This document shows, piece by piece, positions 28,221-37,189 of a stretch of 54,979 nt of DNA. Numbering within the stretch: position 1 is the stretch's first letter; each line of letters begins with the position of its first letter. Location: positions 1-54,979 of the forward strand of contig DAIDGU010000035.1 in the NCBI GenBank assembly GCA_027459785.1. Direction: 5' to 3'. Under the pieces are notes generated by a model that searched no databases, was not told the origin of the DNA, and saw nothing but the letters and a program-made list of their open reading frames with translations. This DNA is from Ktedonobacteria bacterium. Lineage in GTDB: Bacteria > Chloroflexota > Ktedonobacteria > Ktedonobacterales > JACDGC01. The translations under genes and the position numbers were made by a program.

Positions 28221-28453
28221 ACTCATACGCTTTGCGGGTGATCAGTATGGATACCGGAGGACCGCCAGCGGGGGAACGGAGGACCGCCATTCTCGATAAC
28301 CACGGAGGACCGCCATTCCTGTCTGTCACGCGGCGGACAGGAATGTCCGCCCCACGGAGCATTTGGCGGACCGCCATTCTCCCTCACCCCGGAGGACAGA
28401 CATTCCTGTCTGTCCGGCCCCACTGACCACCGTCTTTCCCCGCAAGGGAAATA
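28221..28453 (+). mobile_element. MITE-like dispersed element, copy 2 (expanded)
   Basis: Starts at CATACGCTTTGCGGGTGATC and ends at CCCCGCAAGGGAA. Between these ends are GTATGGATACCGGAGG and five GGAGGACCGCCATTC-type or hairpin units, including GACAGACATTCCTGTCTGTC and GCGGACAGGAATGTCCGC. The unit number is larger than in copy 1, so the interior expands and shrinks. Confidence 0.65.
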
Positions 28454-28532
28454 AGTTGCTTGTGGATGCGATTTGGCAGCGAAAATGCCTAAAGAGGGAG
28501 GAAAGCATCCCAACAAGGAGGCACCTACCGCA

Positions 28533-28715
28533 ATGGACGCTACCTGCACCAAACCCGCCTGTGGCCAAGCCACGCAAACCCGCTGCTACGAGTGCGGCGA
28601 ACTGTTCTGCCCAAGCCACCTGACCAGCGAACTCGTCTACACCCGTGGCATCGGGCGCATGCTCGTCTCGCTGTGTCGCGGCTGTTTGTTGCGCCATCGC
28701 CAGAAGGCGGCGTAA
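28533..28715 (+). CDS. Small zinc-finger protein
   Basis: 60 residues: MDATCTKPACGQATQTRCYE, then CGELFCPSHL and a final CRGCLLRH. Four Cys pairs plus His would bind two zinc ions in a B-box or treble-clef-like finger. GGAGG lies 12 bases before the ATG at 28533, which I prefer to the in-frame 28473. It is the kind of short ribbon found beside many Chloroflexota genes. Function unknown. Confidence 0.6.
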   Translation: MDATCTKPACGQATQTRCYECGELFCPSHLTSELVYTRGIGRMLVSLCRGCLLRHRQKAA

Positions 28716-28740
28716 AGCCGCGTGACGTGGTAGGCGTGTG

Positions 28741-29214
28741 ATGCCATACGTATTCACGCCCTTGCGACCGGCGGATGCCGCCACCATCGCTGGCTGGCAC
28801 TATCCGGGCCGCTACGCGCTCTACGATCAAGCGCGCTGGCGCTTGCAACTCGCCGCCGCCGCGCAGCCCCTTTTCGCGCGCCTGGGGACGGCGGCCTATA
28901 GCGTCGCCACCGACGCGGCCCCACGCGACCTGATCGGCCTCTTCACCTTCACACAGCGCGGCACAGATTGCGAGATCGGCCTGGCGTTGCGCCCGGATCT
29001 AACGGGCCACGGTCAAGGTCTCGCCTTCGTGGAAGCCGGCATGCAGTTTGCCCGCGCCCGCTTCGCGCCGACAACGTTCAGCCTCCTCGTCGCCGCCTTC
29101 AACCAGCGCGCCATCACCGTCTATGAACGCGCCGGATTTCGCAAGGTGCGCCGCCGTCTGCGCTTCACCAACCACGGTCCCAGCTTGCACTGGGAGATGC
29201 GCCGTCCCGCCTGA
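28741..29214 (+). CDS. GNAT-family N-acetyltransferase
   Basis: 157 residues. GNAT motif A is seen as CEIGLALRPDLTGHGQGLAFVEAGMQFA (the R/Q-x-x-G-x-G/A acetyl-CoA loop is TGHGQGL), and motif B as NQRAITVYERAGFRKVRR. Length and pattern match RimI/RimJ-like enzymes acting on small molecules or protein N-termini. The substrate is unknown. The stop is 2 bases from that of the convergent TPR gene. A GTG at 28738 is an alternative start. Confidence 0.8.
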   Translation: MPYVFTPLRPADAATIAGWHYPGRYALYDQARWRLQLAAAAQPLFARLGTAAYSVATDAAPRDLIGLFTFTQRGTDCEIGLALRPDLTGHGQGLAFVEAGMQFARARFAPTTFSLLVAAFNQRAITVYERAGFRKVRRRLRFTNHGPSLHWEMRRPA

Positions 29215-29216
29215 TG

Positions 29217-30479
29217 TCAGGCACGCAGCATCCGCGCGCGGGCGCGGTCGGCAGCGGCATCCTGCGCGCGGCCCAGGCGCTCATAGAGCCGGCTCCGCGC
29301 CTCGAAGGGCGCGGGATCATCGGGGTCGATGGTGACGGCGCGCGAGAACGCGCCCAGCGCCTCCGCGAAGCGCCCCAGCGCCAGCAGCGCCAGCCCACAA
29401 ACGTAGGGACCGCGCCCGTCGCCTGGTCGCCGTGCCGTCAGATATTCGCCCAGTTCCAGCGCCGCCTGCGGCTGGCCGCGGGCGAGCAGCGCGCGCGCTT
29501 TCAGCATGACGGCGGCGGGATCATCCGGCACTGCCGCCAGCACGCGATCCAGAATGCCTTCCGCGCCGGTTTGGTCGCGCGCGGCCAGAGCCGTGTTGGC
29601 GGCGTGCAGCGCCGCCGCGCAGATCACCTCCGTCGCATCCTGGCCGGCTTGCGCGCCCAGCGCGGGGGCCGTCACCAGCCGTACGCGCCCGCAAGGTGCC
29701 TGGTGGTCGTTATCGCTGGGAGCGTTGCGCACCAGCAGCAGCCCCGCACCCTCGCATTCCACCTGCATGCCCGCGCGCAAAGCGGGCAGGTCGCCCAGGT
29801 CGCTCATCGCCAGATTTTCCGCGATGACGCGCAGCACGCTCGTCCCCTCGCGCACCAGCGATTGCGGCACACCAACGAGTTCCAGTTCCGGCTGGCCGAA
29901 CTTTTGCAGGCCGTGGGTGTGCAGCCAGCGTTCCTCCGGCCCCCACACCTCGTTATGCAGCGTGATCTGCGCGATGGCCCCTTGCGCGCGCCCCTGGCCT
30001 ACCTGGGTGGGCGTCTGGCAGCGTTGGGCGGCGGGATCGAAGATAATGGCACCACAGGCGGCTCCCAGCCGTTCCAGGCACGCGCCCACCCATTGCAGCG
30101 CCCACGACAGATCCGGTTCGATCACCGTGAAGTGTGCATCGATGGAGATCGTGCCGGCGCGTAAAGTCGCTTGGGCTGCCGCATCCAAGCCGTTTAAGAG
30201 GCGAGCGAGGGCTTCGGGCGAGAGGCCGTGCATGACGGGGCTGGCATGCTGCTCCAGCACCATCGTCGCCTCGACGCGCCCCAGCGTCTCGCGGAGGCCG
30301 ATGCGCCCCAGCGCCACCCGCGCGCGGCCCGCCAGCCGCGCCGCCACCGGATCTTCCGCCGGCGGGATGGCGGAGGCGAGGCCGAGCCGCAACGGCGCGA
30401 GGGCGTCCACGAGCGCCGCCAATTCGACAGCGGGGGCTGCCGTGATGAGCAGATAATCCAGCGGCACGGTGCGGGGCAT
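29217..30479 (-). CDS. TPR-repeat protein with unknown N-terminal domain
   Basis: 420 residues from the ATG at 30479 (GGAGG 5 bases upstream); in-frame 30530 is less likely. Residues 1-290 form an unrecognised domain with LHTHGLQKFGQPELELVGVP and AHFTVIEPDLSWALQWVGA. Similar pieces occur in DUF4261-like or immunity-type proteins, but I cannot place it. About three tetratricopeptide repeats follow (AARDQTGAEGILDRVLAAVPDDPAAVMLKARALLA style units of 34 residues), ending SRAVTIDPDDPAPFEARSRLYERLGRAQ. A protein-binding role is likely for that part. Confidence 0.65.
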   Translation of the reverse strand: MPRTVPLDYLLITAAPAVELAALVDALAPLRLGLASAIPPAEDPVAARLAGRARVALGRIGLRETLGRVEATMVLEQHASPVMHGLSPEALARLLNGLDAAAQATLRAGTISIDAHFTVIEPDLSWALQWVGACLERLGAACGAIIFDPAAQRCQTPTQVGQGRAQGAIAQITLHNEVWGPEERWLHTHGLQKFGQPELELVGVPQSLVREGTSVLRVIAENLAMSDLGDLPALRAGMQVECEGAGLLLVRNAPSDNDHQAPCGRVRLVTAPALGAQAGQDATEVICAAALHAANTALAARDQTGAEGILDRVLAAVPDDPAAVMLKARALLARGQPQAALELGEYLTARRPGDGRGPYVCGLALLALGRFAEALGAFSRAVTIDPDDPAPFEARSRLYERLGRAQDAAADRARARMLRA

Positions 30480-30812
30480 AATGACCTCCCAAAGCGTGAA
30501 ACGATGCGGTGCGCCCGCATTGTAGCACATGCCACAGGCCCGTTCGGCACAAGATGATCAAAGAGACAGGAAAGCGCTGGCACACAGGGTAACACAAGGG
30601 GTTTTTATGACAAGATAATCAGAATCAGTCCTGTGCGATTCAGAAAGAAATCAGCAAGGAGTGCTATGCTGCTATCAGCACCCCGATACGGTTCAGTATG
30701 CGCGGAGGATGGCGGAGCGACCGCTAGCACTTGGCATGGAGGCACACGGGCCAGACCTCCCGCCGCCGGGCGTGCATATTTCATAGGGAAGATGATGGGA
30801 GAACGGGATCAT

Positions 30813-31076
30813 ATGTCCAAACTACCGACCGATCAGCACATCACGTATCAGTTGCAGTATCGCAAATGCGGCAAGCCGACCTGCGGCACCTGCAAAAACG
30901 GGGCCGGCCACGGGCCATATTGGTACGCCTACTGGCGTGAAGGCACCAAGCTCCGCTCCGGTTACATCGGCAAAACGCAGCCGGTGGGCATTTCCGCCAC
31001 GCAAGCCGCCCGCGCCGAACAGCGCCTGGCGCTGCACCGCATCGCCAAGCAGCCCGTCGCCGTGGAAGCGCGCTAG
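30813..31076 (+). CDS. DUF6788-like small protein
   Basis: 87 residues from the ATG at 30813; starts at 30792 and 30795 are also possible. The core YRKCGKPTCGTCKNGAGHGP and YWYAYWREGTKLRSGYIGK has three or four cysteines and an aromatic patch typical of this family (the domain number is from memory). Such proteins are often near transposases or in islands; here the next locus is the aspS leader. Function unknown. Confidence 0.65.
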   Translation: MSKLPTDQHITYQLQYRKCGKPTCGTCKNGAGHGPYWYAYWREGTKLRSGYIGKTQPVGISATQAARAEQRLALHRIAKQPVAVEAR

Positions 31077-31082
31077 GATCGC

Positions 31083-31112
31083 TTGACAACCCGGCGCACG
31101 CTGTGCTATCGT
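31083..31112 (+). promoter_or_regulatory. Promoter of the aspS leader
   Basis: Consensus TTGACA (31083-31088), 18-base spacer, TATCGT (31107-31112). It starts only 6 bases after the upstream stop and would begin transcription near 31119, just before the T-box. Confidence 0.7.
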
Positions 31113-31124
31113 ACATACAGCATA

Positions 31125-31475
31125 CATCTCGATAGTCGCGCGCCGATGGGACCGCGCGGGGCAACCGTGGGACGCCAAGAGAGCGACGCAGCCGGTGCGA
31201 GCGTCGTCGCCCACCTTCCCGCCAGACCTCCCAGAGCCAGCCAGTGAACCATGAGTAGCCGGCTGCGATTCGCGCCCGTTACTGCGCGCCCGATGTCCGT
31301 GATCACGCCGATAATTATGGTTCGCGCCGACAATCTCTGTATACTGGCGCACCGCGACGGCTGACACGGCAGCGGCAGAGGTCCGCGTGGCAACGCGCGG
31401 GCAAATGGTGGTGGTACCACGAACGGCTCACAAGCCCTCGTCCTCCGAAAATAGGGAGGCGAGGGCTTTTTGCAT
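31125..31475 (+). promoter_or_regulatory. T-box riboswitch upstream of aspS
   Basis: Several T-box landmarks occur in order: AGAGAGCGACG with GGTGCGAG in stem I (about 31172-31203), GAACCATGAGTAG (31246-31258) and CCCGTTACTGCGC (about 31278-31290) of the stem III region. The T-box bulge AATGGTGGTGGTACCACG (31404-31421) is followed directly by a terminator. T-boxes bind uncharged tRNA and prevent termination when it is scarce. The specifier is probably GAC (Asp) at 31225-31227, in CCAGACCTCCC on the 3' side of stem I; that reading is less secure than the element itself. Confidence 0.88.
31433..31473 (+). terminator. T-box terminator
   Basis: AGCCCTCGTCCTCC pairs with GGGAGGCGAGGGCT across a 7-base loop, followed by TTTTTG. 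It competes with the antiterminator formed by the T-box bulge immediately upstream. Confidence 0.9.
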
Positions 31476-31507
31476 GGTCGGGATGGCCCCACCTAAGGAG
31501 ATAACCG

Positions 31508-31549
31508 ATGAACGACGACGATGATGACGACGGCTGGAAGCGCGCCTGA
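31508..31549 (+). CDS. Asp-rich leader peptide (MNDDDDDDGWKRA)
   Basis: A 13-codon reading frame sits between the T-box terminator and aspS. It has an ideal AAGGAG (31495-31500) 7 bases before its ATG. The codons after Met are one Asn and then six consecutive Asp (GAC GAC GAT GAT GAC GAC), followed by GWKRA and TGA. Such runs of the cognate amino acid are the hallmark of ribosome-mediated attenuators (his, leu, thr leaders). A strong hairpin starts 9 bases after the stop. That a second, ribosome-based sensor lies downstream of a T-box for the same amino acid is an inference, but the match of residue and gene is hard to credit to chance. Confidence 0.7.
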   Translation: MNDDDDDDGWKRA

Positions 31550-31557
31550 GCATAGTT

Positions 31558-31605
31558 GCACCTGCCAGGGGCGCGTTTCCAGTCTGGGGATGCGCTGGCA
31601 GGTGC
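31558..31605 (+). promoter_or_regulatory. Hairpin between leader peptide and aspS
   Basis: A perfect 11-bp stem, GCACCTGCCAG with CTGGCAGGTGC, over a 26-base loop that can itself fold. It has no T run, and it ends 12 bases before the aspS ribosome site (AGGAGG at 31617). It could be part of an attenuator that acts by pausing, Rho or translation control; it is not a standard terminator. Confidence 0.5.
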
Positions 31606-31632
31606 GGGTATGGTACAGGAGGAAGCACAGCA

Positions 31633-32934
31633 ATGGAACGTCTGCGAAGTACTGAGATAGCGACGCATGTGGGTGAGTGTGTGCAAGTCGCGGGCTGGCT
31701 GCATGCCGTGCGGCGGCTCGGCGGCTTAACGTTCGCCGTGGTACGCGACGGCTGGGGGATGGTGCAGGTGGTGGCGGAAGCGCCGGAGGTGTGTGCCACG
31801 CTGGCCGGCACGGGCAATGAGAGCATCGTCGCAGTGACAGGGGTCGTAACCGCCGCACCCCAGGCTCCTGGCGGCGTGGAGGTGCAAGCGACGGCTCTGG
31901 ATGTGCGCGTCCCCGTCGCGGAGCCGCCCCCGGTGGCGCTGCACAAGCGCGCCCTAGGCGCGAGCCTGGCGACGCAACTCGACCACGCCGTCGTGCTGAA
32001 CCGCCATCCCCAGCGACGGGCGGTGCTGCGCCTGGCGGCGGGCGCGATGCAGGGGTTCCGCGCCACCCTCACGGCGCGCGAGTTCACCGAGATCCAGTCG
32101 CCCAAGATCGTCGCCAGCGCCACGGAAAGCGGCGCGAACGTCTTCCGGCTGGACTATTTCGGGCGACCGGCGTTTTTGGCGCAGAGTCCGCAGTTCTACA
32201 AGCAGATCATGGTCGGCGTCTTCGAGCGCGTCTTCGAGGTGGGGCCGGTCTTTCGCGCAGAGCCGCACGACACCACGCGCCACCTGAATGAATACGTCAG
32301 CCTGGATGCCGAGATGGGCTTCATCACCGACCATTTCACCATCATGGCGCTGCTGCGCGACGTGCTGGCCGGCATTCTGGCGCACCTGCAAGCCCACCAG
32401 GCGGCGGATCTCGCCCTGTTGGGCCTGACACTGCCGGACGTGCCGGCGACGATCCCGCACATCGCCTTCACCGAGGCGCAGGAACTCATCTGGCATCAGC
32501 ACGGCGTAGACGTGCGCGGCGAGCCGGACCTGTCGCCACAGGACGAACGCTGGTTAGGAGCGTGGGCGCGTGAGGAGTTCAGCAGCGATTTCCTCTACGT
32601 CACCGGCTATCCCATGCGTAAGCGCCCATTTTACACTCATCCCGATCCCGCGCGCACGGCGGTCTCGAACTCGTTCGACCTGCTCTTCCGGGGCATCGAA
32701 CTGGTTTCCGGCGGGCAACGGCTGCACCGCTACGAGGACTACCTGGCGGCGCTGGCGGCGGCGCACCTGCCCACCGCACCCTTCGCCGATTACCTGGCGG
32801 CGTTTCGTTACGGCATGCCGCCGCACGGCGGCTTCGGCCTGGGGCTGGAACGCCTCATCGCGCAGCTCGTGGGGCTGCCCAGCGTGAAACTGGCGGCGCT
32901 CTTCCCGCGCGATCTCACCCGCCTGACGCCGTAG
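31633..32934 (+). CDS. aspS: Aspartyl-tRNA synthetase, archaeal type (likely non-discriminating)
   Basis: 433 residues, the length of archaeal-type AspRS and AsnRS and shorter than bacterial AspRS (about 590) because the GAD insertion is missing. An N-terminal OB-fold anticodon domain (CVQVAGWLHAVRRLGGLTFAVVRDG) is followed by a class II core. Motif 2 is VFRAEPHDTTRHLNEYVSLDAEMGF, motif 3 is GMPPHGGFGLGLERLIAQL. AspRS and AsnRS of this type are hard to separate. The six Asp codons of the leader and the GAC specifier candidate favour AspRS, and enzymes of this type often charge both tRNA-Asp and tRNA-Asn. AGGAGG is 10 bases before the ATG. Confidence 0.85.
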   Translation: MERLRSTEIATHVGECVQVAGWLHAVRRLGGLTFAVVRDGWGMVQVVAEAPEVCATLAGTGNESIVAVTGVVTAAPQAPGGVEVQATALDVRVPVAEPPPVALHKRALGASLATQLDHAVVLNRHPQRRAVLRLAAGAMQGFRATLTAREFTEIQSPKIVASATESGANVFRLDYFGRPAFLAQSPQFYKQIMVGVFERVFEVGPVFRAEPHDTTRHLNEYVSLDAEMGFITDHFTIMALLRDVLAGILAHLQAHQAADLALLGLTLPDVPATIPHIAFTEAQELIWHQHGVDVRGEPDLSPQDERWLGAWAREEFSSDFLYVTGYPMRKRPFYTHPDPARTAVSNSFDLLFRGIELVSGGQRLHRYEDYLAALAAAHLPTAPFADYLAAFRYGMPPHGGFGLGLERLIAQLVGLPSVKLAALFPRDLTRLTP

Positions 32935-33039
32935 CGGCGTGCCATTGTGAGCATTCTGCACAGGATCGAGACGAGTTCGTGATGACAAAGTGCTATCATT
33001 TTGCATGACGCTTTTAGCGCCAACAGAAGGAGCAGCAGT

Positions 33040-33510
33040 ATGCACCAAAAACGCATCGCGCTCAGCGCCATCGCTACAGTCGTGGCTATCGCGCTGGTCG
33101 CTATCTTCGCCAATCATACGCTCGGCGCGGCGTTCGCGCCCACCACGACCAACGGCTACGGCCCTGGCAACGGCATGATGGGGGGCAACGGCTATGGCCC
33201 TGGCAACGGCATGATGGGGGGCTATTGGACAGCGCCACAAGGGACACCCACCGCTGGCGTGAGCCAAGTGAACATGACCAATCAAGACGCTTTCAGTCCG
33301 GCCATCATCCAGGTGCGTGTCGGCACGACCGTTACCTGGATGAACAAGGATAGTGATGTCCACACCGTCACCTTCATGGCGATGATGGTCAACAGCGGGA
33401 GCGTAGCGGCCAATGACACCTTCAGCTACACGTTCACCCAGCCGGGGACGTATCAGTATCTCTGCATGTACCATCGCGGCATGACGGGCGAGGTCATTGT
33501 CACTGCCTGA
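33040..33510 (+). CDS. Secreted cupredoxin (plastocyanin-like)
   Basis: 156 residues from the ATG at 33040 (AAGGAG 9 bases upstream). A signal peptide or anchor (IALSAIATVVAIALVAIFA) is followed by two copies of NGYGPGNGMMGG, a Gly/Met-rich stretch that may bind copper itself. The cupredoxin fold has its first His in KDSDVHTVTF and the Cys-His-Met cluster in YLCMYHRGMTG, so all type 1 copper ligands are present. It likely carries electrons or buffers copper outside the membrane. The copper island begins 0.7 kb downstream. Confidence 0.85.
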   Translation: MHQKRIALSAIATVVAIALVAIFANHTLGAAFAPTTTNGYGPGNGMMGGNGYGPGNGMMGGYWTAPQGTPTAGVSQVNMTNQDAFSPAIIQVRVGTTVTWMNKDSDVHTVTFMAMMVNSGSVAANDTFSYTFTQPGTYQYLCMYHRGMTGEVIVTA

Positions 33511-33536
33511 TGAAGACTAGGGCGGATCACATCAAC

Positions 33537-33625
33537 GTGAGGCGGACAGGAATGTCCGCCGTGTGACAGACAAGAAGGTCTGTCCTCCGTCATCCATACT
33601 ATTCACCCGCAAAGAGTATAACGCA
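33537..33625 (-). mobile_element. MITE-like dispersed element, copy 3 (short)
   Basis: Contains GCGGACAGGAATGTCCGC and GACAGACAAGAAGGTCTGTC, then CTCCGTCATCCATACTATTCACCCGCAAAGAG, the flank shared with the other copies in reverse. The left terminal repeat is not recognisable, so this copy may be truncated. Confidence 0.55.
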
Positions 33626-33677
33626 TATTCGCGGGCAACGCGACATAGGTATCCGCCGTGATCATCTCCTTCTGTTT

Positions 33678-34064
33678 ATGCTGCCCGTATGGTTGGGAAC
33701 AAAATGCGGCCACCGTGCGTCAAGAGCAAAAAGCGTAATATGCGCCCGCCTGGGCAGCGACCTGCTGGATATCGCCGGCAAGGTGACCTATATCGGCATC
33801 AACAGCTATCAGGATGGACGCACGGAGATCGGCAAAATCTCCTCACTGGCCCAGGTACAGCGATTGGTCGCGCTGGTGCTGGCCGCGCCCGTGGATCAAC
33901 AGCATGTTGCCACCGAGACGACGACACCCATCTTCGTCGATTTTCACCTGCGCGACGGCACCCAAGCACTACGCGCCTTCTATGCCGCCACCGGCGAACT
34001 CGATTTCGGCATCCAGACCCCACCGGCCTTCGGCCAAGCCATCGCCCTGGCCCAACACCCCTGA
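33678..34064 (+). pseudogene. Fragment of an unknown gene, probably frameshifted
   Basis: From about 33745 the frame reads well as protein: RLGSDLLDIAGKVTYIGINS, then DGRTEIGKISSLAQVQRLVALVLAAP and PIFVDFHLRDGTQALRAFYA. Upstream of this, protein-like sequence (NAATVRQEQK) continues in another frame and meets a stop just after a run of five A at about 33731-33735. A single-base loss there would explain it. No start or domain can be named. It sits just before the csoR promoter. Confidence 0.5.
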
Positions 34065-34152
34065 TGCCAGCGCCGTCCCAGTTTGCGCAGGTATGCAGCA
34101 TACGGGCGGCGCAAGACTTCCGCCCTTGACACCCGATCGTATGATCAAAGTG

Positions 34153-34171
34153 TACCCCCTCCCAGGGGGTA
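34153..34171 (+). promoter_or_regulatory. CsoR operator
   Basis: TACCCCCTCCCAGGGGGTA has 8-bp perfect inverted arms around a 3-base centre, the GTACCCCC/GGGGGTAC pattern of CsoR-type operators. It is 13 bases before the csoR start and close to a TTGACA at 34126. Binding of apo-CsoR here would block the whole copper operon; Cu(I) would release it. Confidence 0.85.
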
Positions 34172-34184
34172 GGGAGGGTAACAC

Positions 34185-34451
34185 ATGCGCGCTGACCAAA
34201 CCGACGTGCTCAAGCGCCTCTCGTATATCGAAGGCCACCTGAACGGTGTGCGCAAGATGATCGAGGCCGACCAATACTGCGTGGACGTGCTGCGCCAGAC
34301 CTACGCCGTGCGCAAGGCCATCGAGAAGATGGAGGCGCTCATCCTGGAACAGCACTTGCACACCTGTGTGCCGGAGGGCATCAAGGAAGGGCGCGAGGAC
34401 GCCGTCATCAACGAACTCATGCAACTCTATAATCTCGCGGGCAACCGCTGA
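34185..34451 (+). CDS. csoR: Copper-sensing repressor CsoR
   Basis: 88 residues, DUF156/CsoR family. The Cu(I) ligands are at Cys32, His57 and Cys61, with the exact spacing of Mycobacterium tuberculosis CsoR (36, 61, 65). The start of helix 1 ([20 protein letters not shown]) and the [11 protein letters not shown] segment are typical. Its own operator lies just upstream, and copA follows in the same direction after 152 bases. Confidence 0.95.
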   Translation: MRADQTDVLKRLSYIEGHLNGVRKMIEADQYCVDVLRQTYAVRKAIEKMEALILEQHLHTCVPEGIKEGREDAVINELMQLYNLAGNR

Positions 34452-34603
34452 AATGCGGTCGAACACGCCGACAAGCTCGAACACGAAAATCAGCAAGATC
34501 CACGAAAAGCACGCAAGGTATTTTTCTGACTTTCATGGGATTTCGCGGCGTTCGTGTGCGCTCTCGTGTTCTTTCATTGTTCAACAGTCAAAGGAAAAAG
34601 GTA

Positions 34604-37189
34604 ATGGCAACCACTAATATGCAACCGGCCCCCACTGAAGCCACGCCGCAGACGATCATGTTGCAGGTCGGCGGCATGACCTGTGCCAGTTGCGCGTTGC
34701 GCGTGGAAAAGGGATTGAAGAAAGTTCCTGGTGTGGCCGATGCCGCCGTCAACCTGGCGACCGAACGGGCGCAAGTGACGTATGATCCGGCGACGGCTGA
34801 TGTCGCGGCGCTCGTCAAGAAGATCGAGGCGACCGGTTATACGGCCACGCCGGTGATCACCGCGCCCCCTGCTGGCCCCGCGACCCCTCCCCAGGGGAAT
34901 GCTGTCGCTGAACTCGCCATCACCGGCATGACGTGCGCCAGTTGCGTGCGGCGCGTGGAAAAGGCGCTGGGCAAGGTGGCGGGCGTGGCCGAGGCCAACG
35001 TGAACCTGGCGACCGAGCATGCTACCGTCACCTTCGATCCGCTGACGACCCAGATCGCCGATCTCATCGGCGCGGTCGAACGCACCGGCTATGGCGCGAC
35101 GGCACTGACGGCGGCGGAGGCCGAACCGGAGGAGGCGCTGGCTGCGGAACAGGGTGCGCCAGACGCCGAGACGTTGCGCCGCCAGGCAGAGTTGCAGACG
35201 CGCCAGCGCAAGCTGATCACCGGCATCGCCCTCTCGCTGCCGGTCGTGCTGCTCTCGATGTTCGCCATGAACCGCTTCCCTGGCGAAAACTGGCTGCTGC
35301 TGGCGCTGACCATCCCCGTCTGGGGCTACGTCGGCGGCGACTTCCACCGCACGGCGTATCGCGTGCTACGCCACTTCGGCGCGAATATGGACGTGTTGGT
35401 CTCGCTGGGATCGACGGCGGCGTTCCTGATGAGCATCGTGGCCACCATCGCCCCGCGTGCCGTCGGGGGCGTCACCTTCTATGACACCACTGCGCTGATC
35501 ATCACGCTGATCTACCTGGGCAAGTACCTGGAAGCGCGTGCCAAGGGCCAGGCCAGCGAGGCCATCCGCAAGCTGGCGGGGTTGCGCGCCACCGTCGCCC
35601 ACGTCATCCGCAACGGGCAAGAGCTTGATATTCCCGTGCAGCGCGTGCGTGTCGGCGATGTGCTGGCCGTGCGCCCCGGCGAGAAGATCCCGACCGACGG
35701 CCTGGTCCTCAGCGGTCAGAGCGCCGTGGACGAGTCGATGCTGACCGGCGAGAGCGTGCCGGTGGAAAAAGCGGCCCCGGATGCCGTCATCGGCGCGACC
35801 ATCAACCAGACCGGCAGCCTGCGCATTCAGGCGACGAAAGTTGGCGGCGACACGCTGCTGGCCGGCATCATCCGCCTGGTGGAACAGGCGCAGGGATCGA
35901 AAGCGCCGATCCAGCGATTGGCCGACACCATCGCCGGCATCTTCGTCCCCGTCGTGCTGGGCATCGCCGCGCTGACCTTCGCCGGCTGGACGATTGCCGG
36001 CTTGGCCGGCTGGCATCCGGCGGTGGGCATGATGCAGACGGCGCAGCAGCCGTGGGTGGTGGCGCTGGTTGCGGCTATCGCCGTGCTGGTGGTGGCCTGC
36101 CCCTGCGCGCTGGGCCTGGCGACGCCAACAGCGATCATGGTCGGCACCGGCCAGGGCGCGGAAGCCGGCATCCTCATCAAAGGCGGCGCGAGTCTGGAGC
36201 GCCTGGAAAACGTCACCGCCCTGCTGCTGGACAAAACCGGCACCATCACGCAAGGCAAACCCGAACTGACCGATGTCGTGCCAAACCCTGCTGCACCCTT
36301 AGCCGAGGCGGATCTCCTGCGGCTGGCGGCGGCGGCGGAAAGCGCGTCGGAACATCCGCTGGCACGGGCCATCGTGGCCGGCGCGCAGGCGCGCGGCTTG
36401 GCGCTACCGGCGGCGACAGACTTCAGCGCGATCCCCGGCGGGGGCGTGCGGGCGCAGGTGGAAGGCCATGCGCTGCTGATCGGCACGCGCAAGCTGCTGG
36501 CCGACCAAGGCATCGCGCTCAGCAACCGCGAAGCACAGGTGACGGCGCTGGAAAACGCCGGCAAAACGGCCATGCTCGTCGCGGTGGATGGCGTGGTCGC
36601 GGGCATCCTGGGCGTGGCGGATACCGTCAAGCCCGACACCGCCGAGGCCATCGCGCAGATCCAGGCGCAGGGCATCGCAGTGTGGATGATCACCGGCGAT
36701 AACCGCCGCACCGCCGCGCGCGTGGCCGCGCAGGTGGGCATCGCGCCGGACCACGTGCTGGCCGAGGTGCTGCCCGGCGACAAGGCCGCTCAGGTGCAAC
36801 GGCTGCATGATGCTGGCGCGCTGGTCGCCTTCGCCGGCGACGGCATCAACGACGCCCCGGCCCTGGCGAGCGCGGACGTGAGCATCGCGATGGGAACCGG
36901 CTCCGATATCGCGATGGAAGCCGCCGACATCACGCTGGTGAAAGGCAATCTGCGTAGCATCGGCACGGCGTTGGCCCTCTCGCGCGCCACCATGCGCACC
37001 ATCCGCCAGAATCTCTTCTGGGCCTTCGGTTATAACACGCTCCTGATCCCGCTGGCGATCGCCTCACCGGCGATCCCGTTCCTGCGCGCGAACGCGCCCA
37101 TCTTCGCGGCTGCCGCGATGGCGCTTTCGTCCGTCACCGTCGTCAGCAACTCGCTGCGCCTGCGCCGCTTCCACCGGACGGCGCACTAA
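34604..37189 (+). CDS. copA: Copper-exporting P1B-type ATPase
   Basis: 861 residues from the ATG at 34604 (AAAGG upstream). Two N-terminal HMA domains each carry GMTCASC. The membrane part has the transport motif CPC ([20 protein letters not shown]). The phosphorylation loop DKTGTIT, TGES in the actuator domain, HP (SEHPLA) in the nucleotide domain and [10 protein letters not shown] are all intact. It pumps Cu(I) out of the cytoplasm. The gene is under CsoR control by position, and CopZ is next. The stop codon lies inside a four-unit tandem repeat. Before it, 34452-34603 contains imperfect inverted GAACACGAAAA/TTCGTGTTC sequence. Confidence 0.96.
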   Translation: MATTNMQPAPTEATPQTIMLQVGGMTCASCALRVEKGLKKVPGVADAAVNLATERAQVTYDPATADVAALVKKIEATGYTATPVITAPPAGPATPPQGNAVAELAITGMTCASCVRRVEKALGKVAGVAEANVNLATEHATVTFDPLTTQIADLIGAVERTGYGATALTAAEAEPEEALAAEQGAPDAETLRRQAELQTRQRKLITGIALSLPVVLLSMFAMNRFPGENWLLLALTIPVWGYVGGDFHRTAYRVLRHFGANMDVLVSLGSTAAFLMSIVATIAPRAVGGVTFYDTTALIITLIYLGKYLEARAKGQASEAIRKLAGLRATVAHVIRNGQELDIPVQRVRVGDVLAVRPGEKIPTDGLVLSGQSAVDESMLTGESVPVEKAAPDAVIGATINQTGSLRIQATKVGGDTLLAGIIRLVEQAQGSKAPIQRLADTIAGIFVPVVLGIAALTFAGWTIAGLAGWHPAVGMMQTAQQPWVVALVAAIAVLVVACPCALGLATPTAIMVGTGQGAEAGILIKGGASLERLENVTALLLDKTGTITQGKPELTDVVPNPAAPLAEADLLRLAAAAESASEHPLARAIVAGAQARGLALPAATDFSAIPGGGVRAQVEGHALLIGTRKLLADQGIALSNREAQVTALENAGKTAMLVAVDGVVAGILGVADTVKPDTAEAIAQIQAQGIAVWMITGDNRRTAARVAAQVGIAPDHVLAEVLPGDKAAQVQRLHDAGALVAFAGDGINDAPALASADVSIAMGTGSDIAMEAADITLVKGNLRSIGTALALSRATMRTIRQNLFWAFGYNTLLIPLAIASPAIPFLRANAPIFAAAAMALSSVTVVSNSLRLRRFHRTAH

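Noticed and set aside
31508..31549. Asp run as simple chance from a GAC-rich stretch
   Set aside because: Considered, but the run is in frame with an ATG at ideal spacing from AAGGAG, uses both Asp codons, ends soon after, and lies before an Asp-tRNA synthetase.
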